Of a DNA stretch of 64,000 nt, positions 54,659 to 62,787 are shown in pieces. The first letter of the stretch is position 1; every line of letters begins with the position of its first letter. The stretch is from the NCBI RefSeq assembly GCF_001507335.1, contig NZ_LMAH01000006.1, positions 124,001 to 188,000 on the forward strand, written 5' to 3'. The notes beneath the pieces were generated by a model. That model had not been told where the DNA came from and did not search any database. It saw only the letters and a list, made by a program, of their open reading frames with translations. This stretch comes from Chryseobacterium sp. JAH (lineage in GTDB: Bacteria > Bacteroidota > Bacteroidia > Flavobacteriales > Weeksellaceae). The position numbers were made by a program, and so were the translations under genes.

Positions 54659-54693
54659 AAAAAAAAAACCGCTCCAAAATTGGGAACGGTTTC
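54659..54693 (-). terminator. Terminator of the deoxyhypusine-synthase-like gene
   Basis: On the minus strand AAACCGTTCC pairs with GGAGCGGTTT with one mismatch, followed by a long T-run (the plus-strand A9 at 54660-54668). Confidence 0.72.
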
Positions 54694-54731
54694 TATAATT
54701 TCAAGTTTGAGACTTACATCTTTTTACTCTA

Positions 54732-55703
54732 TTAATTTTCTAAAATATAAGAGAACATCAACGGTGCACAGATGGTTGCATCACTTTCAACGATAAATTT
54801 CGGTGTAGTGATGTCCAGTTTTCCCCAAGTAATTTTCTCGTTCGGAACTGCTCCGGAATAAGAACCGTAAGAAGTCGTTGAATCTGAAATCTGACAGAAA
54901 TATGACCAGAATGGAATGTCATGCATTTCCATATCCTGATATAACATAGGAACCACACAAATCGGGAAATCTCCTGCGATACCTCCACCAATCTGGAAGA
55001 AACCAACGCCTTTTCCTGCCGAATTTTTCGTATACCAATCTGCCAAATACGTCATGTATTCGATACCGGATTTCATCGTTGTAGCTGTCAATTCACTTTT
55101 GATACAGTAAGAAGCGAAAATATTACCCATGGTAGAATCTTCCCATCCCGGAACAACAATCGGCAAGTTTTTCTCAGCTGCGGCAATCATCCAAGAATTT
55201 TCTCTCGGGATTTCGTAATACTGTTCCAATACTCCCGAAAGAATCATTTTGTACATGAATTCGTGCGGGAAGTATCTTTCACCTTTAGCTTCAGCATCTT
55301 TCCAAATTTCTACAATATGCTTCTGTAATCTTCGGAAAGCTTCTTCCTCAGGAATACAAGTATCTGTCACTCTGTTTAAGCCTCTTTCCAAAAGATCCCA
55401 CTCATCCTGAGCAGTCAAATCTCTGTAATGAGGAACTCTTTCGTAGTGAGAATGCGCCACTAAATTCATCAAATCTTCTTCAAGGTTTGCTCCTGTACAA
55501 GAGATAAAATCAACTTTATCCTGACGGATCATTTCAGCCAAAATCTTTCCTAATTCAGCGGTAGACATTGCTCCAGCCAAAGTAATCATCATTTTTCCGC
55601 CTTCTTTCAGGTGCGCAACGTATCCTTGAGATGCGTCTACCAAAGCCGCTGCATTGAAGTGCAGGTAATATTTTTCTATGAACTCAGTAATCGGTTTGCT
55701 CAT
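54732..55703 (-). CDS. Deoxyhypusine-synthase family protein
   Basis: The 323-residue protein resembles eukaryotic/archaeal deoxyhypusine synthase. The NAD site is seen in ITLAGAMSTAELGKILAEMI and DFISCTGANLEEDL, and the C-terminal SGAVPNEKITWGKLDI corresponds to the SGARPDEAVSWGKI motif, with the catalytic lysine Lys295. In eukaryotes it modifies eIF5A with spermidine; bacteria lack eIF5A, so this homologue probably acts on a polyamine (homospermidine synthase-like) or on an unknown protein. A -7 element TATCTTTG (minus strand, 55718-55725) lies just upstream. Confidence 0.88.
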   Translation of the reverse strand: MSKPITEFIEKYYLHFNAAALVDASQGYVAHLKEGGKMMITLAGAMSTAELGKILAEMIRQDKVDFISCTGANLEEDLMNLVAHSHYERVPHYRDLTAQDEWDLLERGLNRVTDTCIPEEEAFRRLQKHIVEIWKDAEAKGERYFPHEFMYKMILSGVLEQYYEIPRENSWMIAAAEKNLPIVVPGWEDSTMGNIFASYCIKSELTATTMKSGIEYMTYLADWYTKNSAGKGVGFFQIGGGIAGDFPICVVPMLYQDMEMHDIPFWSYFCQISDSTTSYGSYSGAVPNEKITWGKLDITTPKFIVESDATICAPLMFSYILEN

Positions 55704-55729
55704 TATTTATTTTTTTACAAAGATAAAAT

Positions 55730-56398
55730 TTAAAAATGGAAAGTTGCAGATGCACTCAAAGAAAGTCTTGTCAAACCTTCTTTTTGATCTTCTCCAAAGT
55801 TGACTGTTGTCCCGTTATATTTCATTTTGCTTAATGTTCCGCCTGTCAATCCAATCTTTGGTCCGATGAAGATATTATTTGAGACCGCATATTGATAAGC
55901 AAAATTAATATCTGCTCCAATATTAGATCCTTTTCCTGTTACATTTCCTGTTTTAGTCACATAAGTAATGACACCTAAAGAGATATCATAGTACAATTTA
56001 TGTTTTGTATCTTCCTTAAAATTAGAAAACATATAAGAGGGTCCAAAAAAACTGATATTGTCTTTTGTAGTTACTGAGCCTGAAACGATCTGACCATTTT
56101 GATCCTGCACTGTAATTCTTCCATCGCTTGACGCAAAATAACCTGAGTATTTAAGACCTATTGCACCATTCCCTTTAAGAAGATAGTAGCTTCCTAAGCT
56201 CACATCAACTCCGCTTTTAAGACCTCTGATATAATCTTTGGTTTCATTTGCAACTCCGGTAGGAATTTTAGCCAAACGCCATGCGTAACCTACTGACGGA
56301 ATGACTGCAACTCTGGATTGTGGTACTGACGTATTTTCCTGCGCATTAAATAAAAAAGGGATTACGAGTACTCCCGAGAATAAAAGTTTTTTAAACAT
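55730..56398 (-). CDS. Outer-membrane beta-barrel protein (222 residues)
   Basis: A signal peptide (MFKKLLFSGVLVIPFLFNAQ) is followed by aromatic, glycine-rich strands (VAVIPSVGYAWRL, GVDVSLGSYYLLKG, AIGLKYSGYFAS, ISFFGPSYMF, NNIFIGPKIGLTGG) and ends LSLSASATFHF, with terminal Phe as used for BAM recognition. It is a small barrel of unknown function, with no known ligand. It lies upstream of, and in the same direction as, the deoxyhypusine-synthase-like gene. Confidence 0.8.
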   Translation of the reverse strand: MFKKLLFSGVLVIPFLFNAQENTSVPQSRVAVIPSVGYAWRLAKIPTGVANETKDYIRGLKSGVDVSLGSYYLLKGNGAIGLKYSGYFASSDGRITVQDQNGQIVSGSVTTKDNISFFGPSYMFSNFKEDTKHKLYYDISLGVITYVTKTGNVTGKGSNIGADINFAYQYAVSNNIFIGPKIGLTGGTLSKMKYNGTTVNFGEDQKEGLTRLSLSASATFHF

Positions 56399-56443
56399 GA
56401 TGATTAATTTTCCGCAAAATACTATTTTTCTAAATGGAGAGAA

Positions 56444-56836
56444 TTAAAATTTAAAACGTCTGTTTTCTTTTTTACTGGAATGTTGTTTTTTCTGTTCAAT
56501 TCTTTTCTCCACTGAAGATCTCGTCGGTTTTGTTTTTGCCCTGAATTTTGGAATAATTAAAGCCTTATCTACCAACTCTAAAATTTTGTCAATCGCAATT
56601 TTCTTGTTTTGAAGCTGCGTTCGACTTTCGGAAACTGTCAGAAATAAAAATCCTTCCAGATTGATTCTGTTTTTCAGTTTTTCCGAGATTAAATCTTTCT
56701 GTCTTTCATTGAAAAATTCAGAATCTGAAACTTTCCACGTAACAGTAACAGCGGTTTCCACTTTATTTACGTTTTGACCTCCTGCTCCACTGCTGCGGGA
56801 AGTTTTAAAATTCAGTTCTTTGGTAAAATCTTTCAT
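56444..56836 (-). CDS. arfB: Alternative ribosome-rescue factor ArfB (peptidyl-tRNA hydrolase)
   Basis: The 130-residue protein has the release-factor catalytic motif GGQ (residues 19-21, SGAGGQNVNKVET) and the basic C-terminal tail (RSSVEKRIEQKKQHSSKKEN) that threads into the empty mRNA channel of stalled ribosomes. It lacks the codon-recognition domains of RF1/RF2. It overlaps the preceding gene by 4 bp and so is the last gene of a menE-led unit. Confidence 0.94.
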   Translation of the reverse strand: MKDFTKELNFKTSRSSGAGGQNVNKVETAVTVTWKVSDSEFFNERQKDLISEKLKNRINLEGFLFLTVSESRTQLQNKKIAIDKILELVDKALIIPKFRAKTKPTRSSVEKRIEQKKQHSSKKENRRFKF

Positions 56837-57297
56837 TCTTTTAAAAAGTTTTCTGGAAACAATTTTGATTTGTCTTTGATGTATCCAATATCTCCTTGTG
56901 CAAAATTGATCTCCCCTTCATGATTTCCTAATATTTTTGTTCTAAAAAATACAGTTCTTTTATTTGAATCAATAATTATGGAATCACCAGAATCAATTTG
57001 TCCTGCACACACCGCAGTATAGACTTCAGCACCTTTGTTACTTATAGCGTAAGGAAAATACTTTTTATTTTTTTTTGGATTAAAATAATTAAAATTTGAC
57101 TCAAAATGGCTAAGGTAAATTACGGCAAAACAATGATTGTTGGAAATCTGAAAAGAGTCTACAATTCCTTTTAATACAAAATCATTTTTCAGTTCCAGAG
57201 AATCTTTTTTATACTCCTGCTCTCCCCATTTTTGTAGCTGAAAAACCATTAAAACAAAAAGAATTAACATGATTGGGATCTTCAATTTATTTTTCAT
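56833..57297 (-). CDS. Membrane-anchored protein of unknown function (154 residues)
   Basis: The N-terminus KNKLKIPIMLILFVLMVFQL is a single membrane anchor or uncleaved signal; the rest is beta-rich and probably periplasmic, with FVLKGIVDSFQISNNHCFAV, IDSGDSIIIDSNKRTVFFR and a DIGYIKDKSKLFP ending. No family is recognised. It overlaps menE by 11 bp and arfB by 4 bp, so the three are co-translated, although no functional link is apparent. Confidence 0.65.
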   Translation of the reverse strand: MKNKLKIPIMLILFVLMVFQLQKWGEQEYKKDSLELKNDFVLKGIVDSFQISNNHCFAVIYLSHFESNFNYFNPKKNKKYFPYAISNKGAEVYTAVCAGQIDSGDSIIIDSNKRTVFFRTKILGNHEGEINFAQGDIGYIKDKSKLFPENFLKE

Positions 57298-58318
57298 GGA
57301 ATCTTTTTCTAAGCTCAGTTCTATTCACTTTTCCGTTTGGGGTTCGTGGAATGTCATCAACAAAGATAATTTCTTTTGGCTTGTGAAAACTTTTTTCAAA
57401 CTGAATTTCATCTATTCTTTTAATTAAATCGTTCGATTTTTCACCCTCAATTACTGCAATCAATTTCTGTCCCAAACTTTCATCTTTTACTCCCATAAAA
57501 ACAGCTTCATTGGGAATTTCTTTCTTTACCAAAGCCTCCAGCTGTTCAGGAAATATTTTTGCCCCAGCCGAATTGATAACGTTATCTATTCTTCCCAAAA
57601 ATCTAAACAGATTATTGCTTTTAATTTCAACTAGATCATTGGTCTGTAATTGTTCATTATTCAAATTAGGGGCAAAGATTTTGAGGCAACCTCTTTCGTC
57701 TGAAGAAATAGAAACACCCTCAAAAATCGTAAAGTAATTATCCTGAATTGGGTAAATCTCTTTAAGTGCAATATGAGAAAGCGTTTCAGACATTCCATAG
57801 GTCTCGTAGATTTTCATTGGAAGCGTGGAGTGTTGAAATGTCTGCATAATTTTCGTTTTTAAAGATTCCGAAACTGCAGCGCCACCAATAATTAAGTTTT
57901 TGATGAAATGAATTTTATCTAATGAGTTTTCAACCTGCAAAGGCGTCATTGCACAAAAGTCAATTTCAGTGTTTAAATTTTCTAAAGGTTTTAGTGACGG
58001 TTCGGCAGTAATAAGATTCAATTTTCTTTCAAAAGCGCGAACTACCATCATTTTTCCTGAGATATATTCAACGGGTAGACATATCAGAGCGTCATTATTT
58101 TCATTTAAACCTAAAAAATTGCAAGTCATTTTTGCGGAATTCAGCATTTTCTTTTTCTCGATTTCAAATATTTTCGGGGTTCCTGTAGAACCTGAAGTCT
58201 GCACTTTTACTGTAAGAGAATCTGAAAGCCACTCTTTAAGAAAAAAAAATACTTTTTTTTCAGATTCTGTTTGTGGATGTAAATTATTAATTTCGAGATT
58301 ATTGAAGTTGAGCAGCAT
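57287..58318 (-). CDS. menE: o-Succinylbenzoate-CoA ligase (MenE-like)
   Basis: An AMP-forming CoA ligase of menaquinone synthesis, 343 residues. The phosphate loop is TSGSTGTPK (41-49), then YGMSETLSHIA (adenylation core), GRIDNVINSAGAKIFPEQLE (hinge) and the C-terminal catalytic lysine in RTPNGKVNRTEL. The N-terminus is short compared with the ~450-residue Proteobacterial enzymes, as usual in Bacteroidetes. The other men genes are not in the window. It heads an operon with a membrane protein and arfB. Confidence 0.87.
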   Translation of the reverse strand: MLLNFNNLEINNLHPQTESEKKVFFFLKEWLSDSLTVKVQTSGSTGTPKIFEIEKKKMLNSAKMTCNFLGLNENNDALICLPVEYISGKMMVVRAFERKLNLITAEPSLKPLENLNTEIDFCAMTPLQVENSLDKIHFIKNLIIGGAAVSESLKTKIMQTFQHSTLPMKIYETYGMSETLSHIALKEIYPIQDNYFTIFEGVSISSDERGCLKIFAPNLNNEQLQTNDLVEIKSNNLFRFLGRIDNVINSAGAKIFPEQLEALVKKEIPNEAVFMGVKDESLGQKLIAVIEGEKSNDLIKRIDEIQFEKSFHKPKEIIFVDDIPRTPNGKVNRTELRKRFHEK

Positions 58319-58369
58319 ATTTCCTTCGATTGAATTCTACTGTAAAATTAAAGAAAAATTAAAAAATGA

Positions 58370-58400
58370 TTTGCAAATAAAGAAAAAAGCTTTAAATTTG
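58370..58400 (+). promoter_or_regulatory. Promoter of tRNA-Gln copy 1
   Basis: TTTG (58370-58373), 19-bp spacer, TAAATTTG (58393-58400): an exact match to the Bacteroidetes consensus, 16 bp before the tRNA. Confidence 0.85.
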
Positions 58401-58416
58401 CATCACTAAAACAAAC

Positions 58417-58487
58417 AGACCCATGGTGTAACGGTAGCACTCTGGTTTTTGGTACCATCAGTTGGGGTTCGAATCCCTGTGGGTCTA
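58417..58487 (+). tRNA. tRNA-Gln (anticodon TTG), copy 1
   Basis: The 71-nt sequence folds as a tRNA: acceptor AGACCCA/TGGGTCT, D-arm GTGT/GCAC with AACGGTA, anticodon loop TTTTGGT giving TTG, T-arm GGTTCGAATCC and discriminator A. CCA is not encoded. The anticodon reads CAA (Gln). One anticodon-stem end pair is a mismatch. Confidence 0.97.
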
Positions 58488-58488
58488 C

Positions 58489-58515
58489 AAACCATCCTTT
58501 TCAAGGATGGTTTTT
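58489..58515 (+). terminator. Terminator of tRNA-Gln copy 1
   Basis: AAACCATCCTT pairs perfectly with AAGGATGGTTT, followed by T. Confidence 0.88.
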
Positions 58516-58561
58516 GTTTTCTATTAGGTTTGATAAAAATTGCAAATTTCTTCAATATTTT

Positions 58562-58592
58562 TTTGTTAGTAAAGAAAAAATAGATACATTTG
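58562..58592 (+). promoter_or_regulatory. Promoter of tRNA-Gln copy 2
   Basis: TTTG (58562-58565), 19-bp spacer, TACATTTG (58585-58592), again 16 bp before the tRNA and with the same spacing as copy 1. Confidence 0.85.
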
Positions 58593-58608
58593 CACCACTA
58601 AAATAAAG

Positions 58609-58679
58609 AGACCCATGGTGTAACGGTAGCACTCTGGTTTTTGGTACCATCAGTTGGGGTTCGAATCCCTGTGGGTCTA
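58609..58679 (+). tRNA. tRNA-Gln (anticodon TTG), copy 2
   Basis: Identical in sequence to the copy 192 bp upstream, including the anticodon TTG and discriminator A. Each copy has its own promoter and terminator. Confidence 0.97.
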
Positions 58680-58680
58680 C

Positions 58681-58710
58681 AAACCATCCTTGAAAAAGGG
58701 TGGTTTTTTT
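58681..58710 (+). terminator. Terminator of tRNA-Gln copy 2
   Basis: AAACCATCCTT and AAGGGTGGTTT pair with one wobble, followed by seven T; a diverged version of the copy-1 terminator. Confidence 0.85.
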
Positions 58711-58728
58711 ATGCCTTTATTTTCGGGC

Positions 58729-59022
58729 TTATTTAAACTGTTCTGGCACTGGAATATTATTTTTCTTGATATACTCTAGCAAATCAGTGAATTTCTCTTT
58801 ATACTCATCACCCGAACATTTTTCTGAAATGCTGCAAACATCTGACGGCTTAATTCCTAGTATATCAGAAATTTTTGTCAGGATTTCCAGATTGATTTTC
58901 ACTTTAGAATTTTCAATATCAGAATATGCTTTTTGAGAAATACCCATCTCAAAAGCCATATATTCCTGAGTAAAATCTCGATCTCTTCTTATTTTTCTAA
59001 TGCTTTGCCCGCAAGGTTTCAT
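58729..59022 (-). CDS. XRE-family helix-turn-helix regulator
   Basis: The 97-residue protein is a Cro/CI-type DNA-binding domain: SIRKIRRDRDFTQEYMAFEM and GISQKAYSDIENSKVKINLE (about 7-48), with a C-terminal segment (SGDEYKEKFTDLLEYIKK) for dimerisation. It is convergent with the tRNA-Gln unit and divergent from ccoNO. Its regulatory targets are unknown; the divergent cytochrome oxidase operon is a candidate. Confidence 0.88.
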   Translation of the reverse strand: MKPCGQSIRKIRRDRDFTQEYMAFEMGISQKAYSDIENSKVKINLEILTKISDILGIKPSDVCSISEKCSGDEYKEKFTDLLEYIKKNNIPVPEQFK

Positions 59023-59203
59023 TTCTTTTACTTTAGTAGTTTTCAGTATATTTTAGAAGCTGAGCTAATAGTCTCTACCAAAGTTACTCAATACCTTTGA
59101 CAAAACATTAGACAATTAACATGATATTCATTTCGACCTCAGAAAATCCTTTACTGAAGAGGTATTCTTCGAAATAGAATCATTCTGTACAACAACTGGA
59201 ATT

Positions 59204-61483
59204 ATGGAGACGCAGAAATTTCACTATGACAACAATATTGTCAGGGCATTCCTTTATGCAACCGTGGCATTCGGAATTATTGGTTTTATCTTAGGATTAA
59301 CCGCAGCTCTGATGCTGTTTTATCCGGAATTACCCGAATTTTTATTCGGAACAGATGACACGACTATTCAGAGTTTACGAAGTGGAAACATTCAGGGATT
59401 AATCAATTCGCAAGGCGCTTTGGGGTTTGGAAGAATCAGAATGCTTCATACAAGTGCCGTTATTTTTGCATTTGTCTGCAATTCGTTCTTTTGCGGAGCT
59501 TACTACAGCATGCAGAGACTTCTGAAAACCAGAATGTATAGCGATACACTTTCATGGATCCATTTTTGGTCTTGGCAAATCATGATTATTGCAGTAGTCA
59601 TTACATTCTTAATGGGGATCAACAGTTCGAAAGAATATGCAGAACACGAATGGCCGATTGATATTTTAATCACTTTCTCTTGGGTGATTTTCGGAATCAA
59701 TATGTTTGGAACGATTGCCAAAAGAAGAGTACGCCATTTATATGTTGCCATCTGGTTTTACATTGCCACCTGGATTGCAGTTGCCATGCTTCATATTTTC
59801 AACAATCTTGAAGTTCCTTTATCTTTTACAGGCTGGAAATCGTATTCTGCCTACGCTGGAGTAAAAGACGCATTGGTACAATGGTGGTACGGCCACAATG
59901 CAGTTGCATTTGTATTAACTACGCCGGTTTTAGGATTAATGTATTATTTCATGCCAAAAGCAGCGAACAGACCTGTCTTTTCCTATAAATTATCCATCAT
60001 CCATTTCTGGTCTCTGATTTTCGTTTATCTTTGGGCAGGACCGCACCATTTACAATACACAGCTTTACCAGCTTGGGCACAAGCGGTAGGAACCGGTTTC
60101 TCTATTATGCTGATTGCACCATCTTGGGGCGGAATGCTCAATGGACTTTTAACTTTAAGAGGTGCCTGGGATAAAGTAAGAGAAAATCCTATTCTTAAAT
60201 TTTTCGTAGTAGCAATTACCTGTTACGGAATGGCCACTTTCGAAGGACCGCTTTTAGCAACTAAATCTTTAAATAAAATCGGTCACTACACAGATTGGGT
60301 TATCGGTCACGTACATTTAGGAGCATTAGGATGGAATGGTTTCATGGCATTCGGAGTCGTTTACTACTTGGTACCGATCATGTGGAGAACTGAGCTTTGG
60401 TCTAAAAAACTCGCCAACTGGCATTTTTGGCTCGGAACTTTAGGAATTATTTTCTACGCCGTTCCTATGTACATTGCAGGATTTACACAAGGTTTAATGT
60501 GGAAACAGTTTAATCCGGACGGAACTTTACTATGGAAAAACTGGCTCGATACTGTCACTGCCATTATTCCCTACTTTAAATTAAGATTCTTAGGCGGATT
60601 ATTTTATCTGGGCGGAGCTGTTTTAATGGTCGTGAATGTTTTTAAAACCATTAAAGCCGGATCATTTCAAAAAGATACTCCTGCTGAAGCACCAGCTCTG
60701 GCCAATGTTGGAAGTGCAAGAAAAGAAGGCGAAGGCGTACACCTTTGGCTTGAAAGAACTCCTCACCTATTATCTATCTTAGCATTTGTTGCCATTGCCA
60801 TTGGTGGGTTGGTAGAAATCATTCCTACACTCACCGTGAAAAGTAATCTACCTCAAATATCTGCTGTCAAGCCATATTCGCCTTTGGAACTTGAAGGAAG
60901 AGACCTTTACATCCGCGAAGGTTGCAACTCTTGTCATTCTCAAATGATCAGACCTTTCAGAGATGAAGTAATGAGATTTGATGGCAAAAACGGACAGTAT
61001 TCTAAAGCCGGAGAGTTCGTTTATGACAGACCATTCCTTTGGGGTTCAAAAAGAACCGGTCCCGATTTACAGCGGGAAGGCAACAGAAATCCCGATTCAT
61101 GGCACTTCAAACACATGTACAATCCAAGGATTACATCAGCAGGCTCTATCATGCCGCGTTTTCCATGGCTTATTACCAATAAATTGGATCGCTCACAAAT
61201 GGTAGACAAGATCAAGTTAATGAAAAATACTTTTGACATTCCCTACACCAAAGCGGAAATTGATTCTGCGGATCAATGGGCCAACAATCAATCTGCAGCA
61301 ATTGTCAAAAGAATTTATTCTGAAGCAACTGATGTAAAAGATCAAATGGAAAAAGAAAAAGCGTCGAAAAAAAATGCATTCATTCCGCTTGAGCAAAGAG
61401 AAATTATAGCCATGATTGCATACCTACAGAGGCTGGGAACCGACATTAAAACAACCGATATCAAAACGGCAAGTGTACAATAA
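59204..61483 (+). CDS. ccoNO: Fused cbb3-type cytochrome c oxidase subunits I and II (CcoNO)
   Basis: High-affinity terminal oxidase core, 759 residues. Residues ~1-500 are CcoN: about a dozen transmembrane helices with WWYGHNAVAFVLT, WAGPHHLQYTALPAWAQ and DWVIGHVHLGALGWNGF carrying the heme and copper histidines. Residues ~510-759 are CcoO: a membrane anchor (FVAIAIGGLVEIIPTLTV) and a periplasmic cytochrome with heme motif C574-N-S-C-H578 (REGCNSCHSQMIRPFRDEV). Fusion of CcoN and CcoO is usual in Bacteroidetes. ccoP follows after 24 bp. No ccoS, ccoH or ccoG gene was found in the window. Confidence 0.95.
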   Translation: METQKFHYDNNIVRAFLYATVAFGIIGFILGLTAALMLFYPELPEFLFGTDDTTIQSLRSGNIQGLINSQGALGFGRIRMLHTSAVIFAFVCNSFFCGAYYSMQRLLKTRMYSDTLSWIHFWSWQIMIIAVVITFLMGINSSKEYAEHEWPIDILITFSWVIFGINMFGTIAKRRVRHLYVAIWFYIATWIAVAMLHIFNNLEVPLSFTGWKSYSAYAGVKDALVQWWYGHNAVAFVLTTPVLGLMYYFMPKAANRPVFSYKLSIIHFWSLIFVYLWAGPHHLQYTALPAWAQAVGTGFSIMLIAPSWGGMLNGLLTLRGAWDKVRENPILKFFVVAITCYGMATFEGPLLATKSLNKIGHYTDWVIGHVHLGALGWNGFMAFGVVYYLVPIMWRTELWSKKLANWHFWLGTLGIIFYAVPMYIAGFTQGLMWKQFNPDGTLLWKNWLDTVTAIIPYFKLRFLGGLFYLGGAVLMVVNVFKTIKAGSFQKDTPAEAPALANVGSARKEGEGVHLWLERTPHLLSILAFVAIAIGGLVEIIPTLTVKSNLPQISAVKPYSPLELEGRDLYIREGCNSCHSQMIRPFRDEVMRFDGKNGQYSKAGEFVYDRPFLWGSKRTGPDLQREGNRNPDSWHFKHMYNPRITSAGSIMPRFPWLITNKLDRSQMVDKIKLMKNTFDIPYTKAEIDSADQWANNQSAAIVKRIYSEATDVKDQMEKEKASKKNAFIPLEQREIIAMIAYLQRLGTDIKTTDIKTASVQ

Positions 61484-61507
61484 TGAATCGTAAAAATTTT
61501 TATTAAA

Positions 61508-62386
61508 ATGAAAACGAGAACCCCCATATCCATCTACATCGCAGTAACATTAGGATTGACCTTTATGGCATTCGAAATGTTCGCATCAGATTCTGGTTAC
61601 ATTACTTCTCCATTTTTCTGGGCACTGCTTTTAATTGTGATCATCCTGCTTTTCATCATGAATTCCATAGGAGATTTGGTGGAAAACGAAAACTTTAACA
61701 GACTCTCTGATGAAGAGAAAAAAGAATTTTTAAACAATCAATCAACACCCTATTTTCAGAAGCTTTGGAATTCGGCTTTTAAAAAGCAATCTCAATCTGA
61801 AGAAAAAGATATTCTGATTGATCACGGTTTCGACGGAATTACTGAACTCGACAATTCTTTACCCAAATGGTGGATTGGTCTTTTTTACTTCGGAATTATT
61901 TTCTGTGCTGTTTACATGATTGCCTTCACTTTTACAGATTATGCCCATCCTGATGCGGAGTATGACAAAGAAACCAAAACCATGCTCGCATCAATTGTAG
62001 AATATGAAAAAACGGCACCACCCATCAATCTTGAAACCGCTCAATATAGTGCAGATAATATTGCAGAAGGTGAACAGATCTTTAAAACTAATTGTGTGTC
62101 ATGTCATTCAGATTCGGGGAAAGGAGGAATTGGCCCCAATCTTACCGATAAGCATTGGATCAATATCAAAGAAAAAAGCCTTTTCAAAAATGTTTTCTGG
62201 ATGCTTGAGAACGGCTCACCCAATAATCCAACCATGCGTCCATTCATCAAAGAAGGTACGATTACAGGTAGGGATGCAGAGAAAGTAGCAGCTTATATTT
62301 ATCACATCAACCAAGAAAAAGAACCAATTACGGAAGCTTCCGGTGGTGCCGCTCCACAAGGTGAGGTCGCAAATTGGAAAGAATAA
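61508..62386 (+). CDS. ccoP: cbb3-type cytochrome c oxidase subunit CcoP, mono-heme
   Basis: The 292-residue protein starts with two hydrophobic stretches (ISIYIAVTLGLTFMAFEMF, FFWALLLIVIILLFIMNSI) and has a further helix around residue 120-140 (WWIGLFYFGIIFCAVYMIA), as in CcoP. The periplasmic part has a single heme c site C196-V-S-C-H200 (TNCVSCHSDSGKGGIGP), whereas Proteobacterial CcoP has two. The N-terminal extension before the third helix may include a CcoQ-like part, as no ccoQ gene is present. It is co-transcribed with ccoNO. Confidence 0.93.
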   Translation: MKTRTPISIYIAVTLGLTFMAFEMFASDSGYITSPFFWALLLIVIILLFIMNSIGDLVENENFNRLSDEEKKEFLNNQSTPYFQKLWNSAFKKQSQSEEKDILIDHGFDGITELDNSLPKWWIGLFYFGIIFCAVYMIAFTFTDYAHPDAEYDKETKTMLASIVEYEKTAPPINLETAQYSADNIAEGEQIFKTNCVSCHSDSGKGGIGPNLTDKHWINIKEKSLFKNVFWMLENGSPNNPTMRPFIKEGTITGRDAEKVAAYIYHINQEKEPITEASGGAAPQGEVANWKE

Positions 62387-62407
62387 CTCATTAAATATAT
62401 CAATCTA

Positions 62408-62516
62408 TGAAGTAAACTCCATCAGACGTATGTTCCTATTGTCCATTCACTAACATCTGAAACCTATTCACTTTTAAATATTCTCTAATATTTAAATTCA
62501 ATAGGGGCATACTTCA
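62408..62516 (+). ncRNA. Candidate structured 3' RNA element after ccoP
   Basis: TATGTTCCTATTG (62429-62441) pairs with CAATAGGGGCATA (62499-62511) through G-U and Watson-Crick pairs; TGAAGTA (62408-62414) pairs with TACTTCA (62510-62516); an inner perfect 10-bp stem TTTAAATATT/AATATTTAAA (62473-62482, 62487-62496) has a CTCT loop. Nesting of three helices before the terminator is unlikely by chance in AT-rich DNA but no family is recognised. The remaining gap to the next gene (62548-62787) shows no gene. Confidence 0.4.
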
Positions 62517-62520
62517 CATA

Positions 62521-62547
62521 AAACCTGTTCTTATAGAGCAGGTTTTT
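62521..62547 (+). terminator. Terminator of the ccoNO-ccoP operon
   Basis: AAACCTGTTCT pairs with AGAGCAGGTTT (one wobble) around TAT, followed by T. Confidence 0.82.
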
Positions 62548-62787
62548 GTTGTGACTACCTACCACATTTAACAAAAATTCACACAAAAAGGAACGGTTGG
62601 CAAACATATTGCTCGTAAAAATCAAACAAAGCTATTGTTAATAAGCTATCACAAACGAATTCACCATGCTAACACTCATTAAGCTTCAGATTTTCAAAAT
62701 ATAAAACGATACCTAAAAAATTAAACAGCGGTAAAAATCACCATTTTGCCACCCAAAATATTGTCAATTGGTATAAATCAGAAAATT

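Noticed and set aside
57969..58409. 146-residue frame opposite menE
   Set aside because: Antisense shadow of the CoA-ligase domain; no start context or family.
59129..59180. Imperfect inverted repeat ATTTCGA...TTCGAAAT before ccoNO
   Set aside because: Short, AT-rich and interrupted; could be an operator for the XRE protein but the symmetry is too weak to call.
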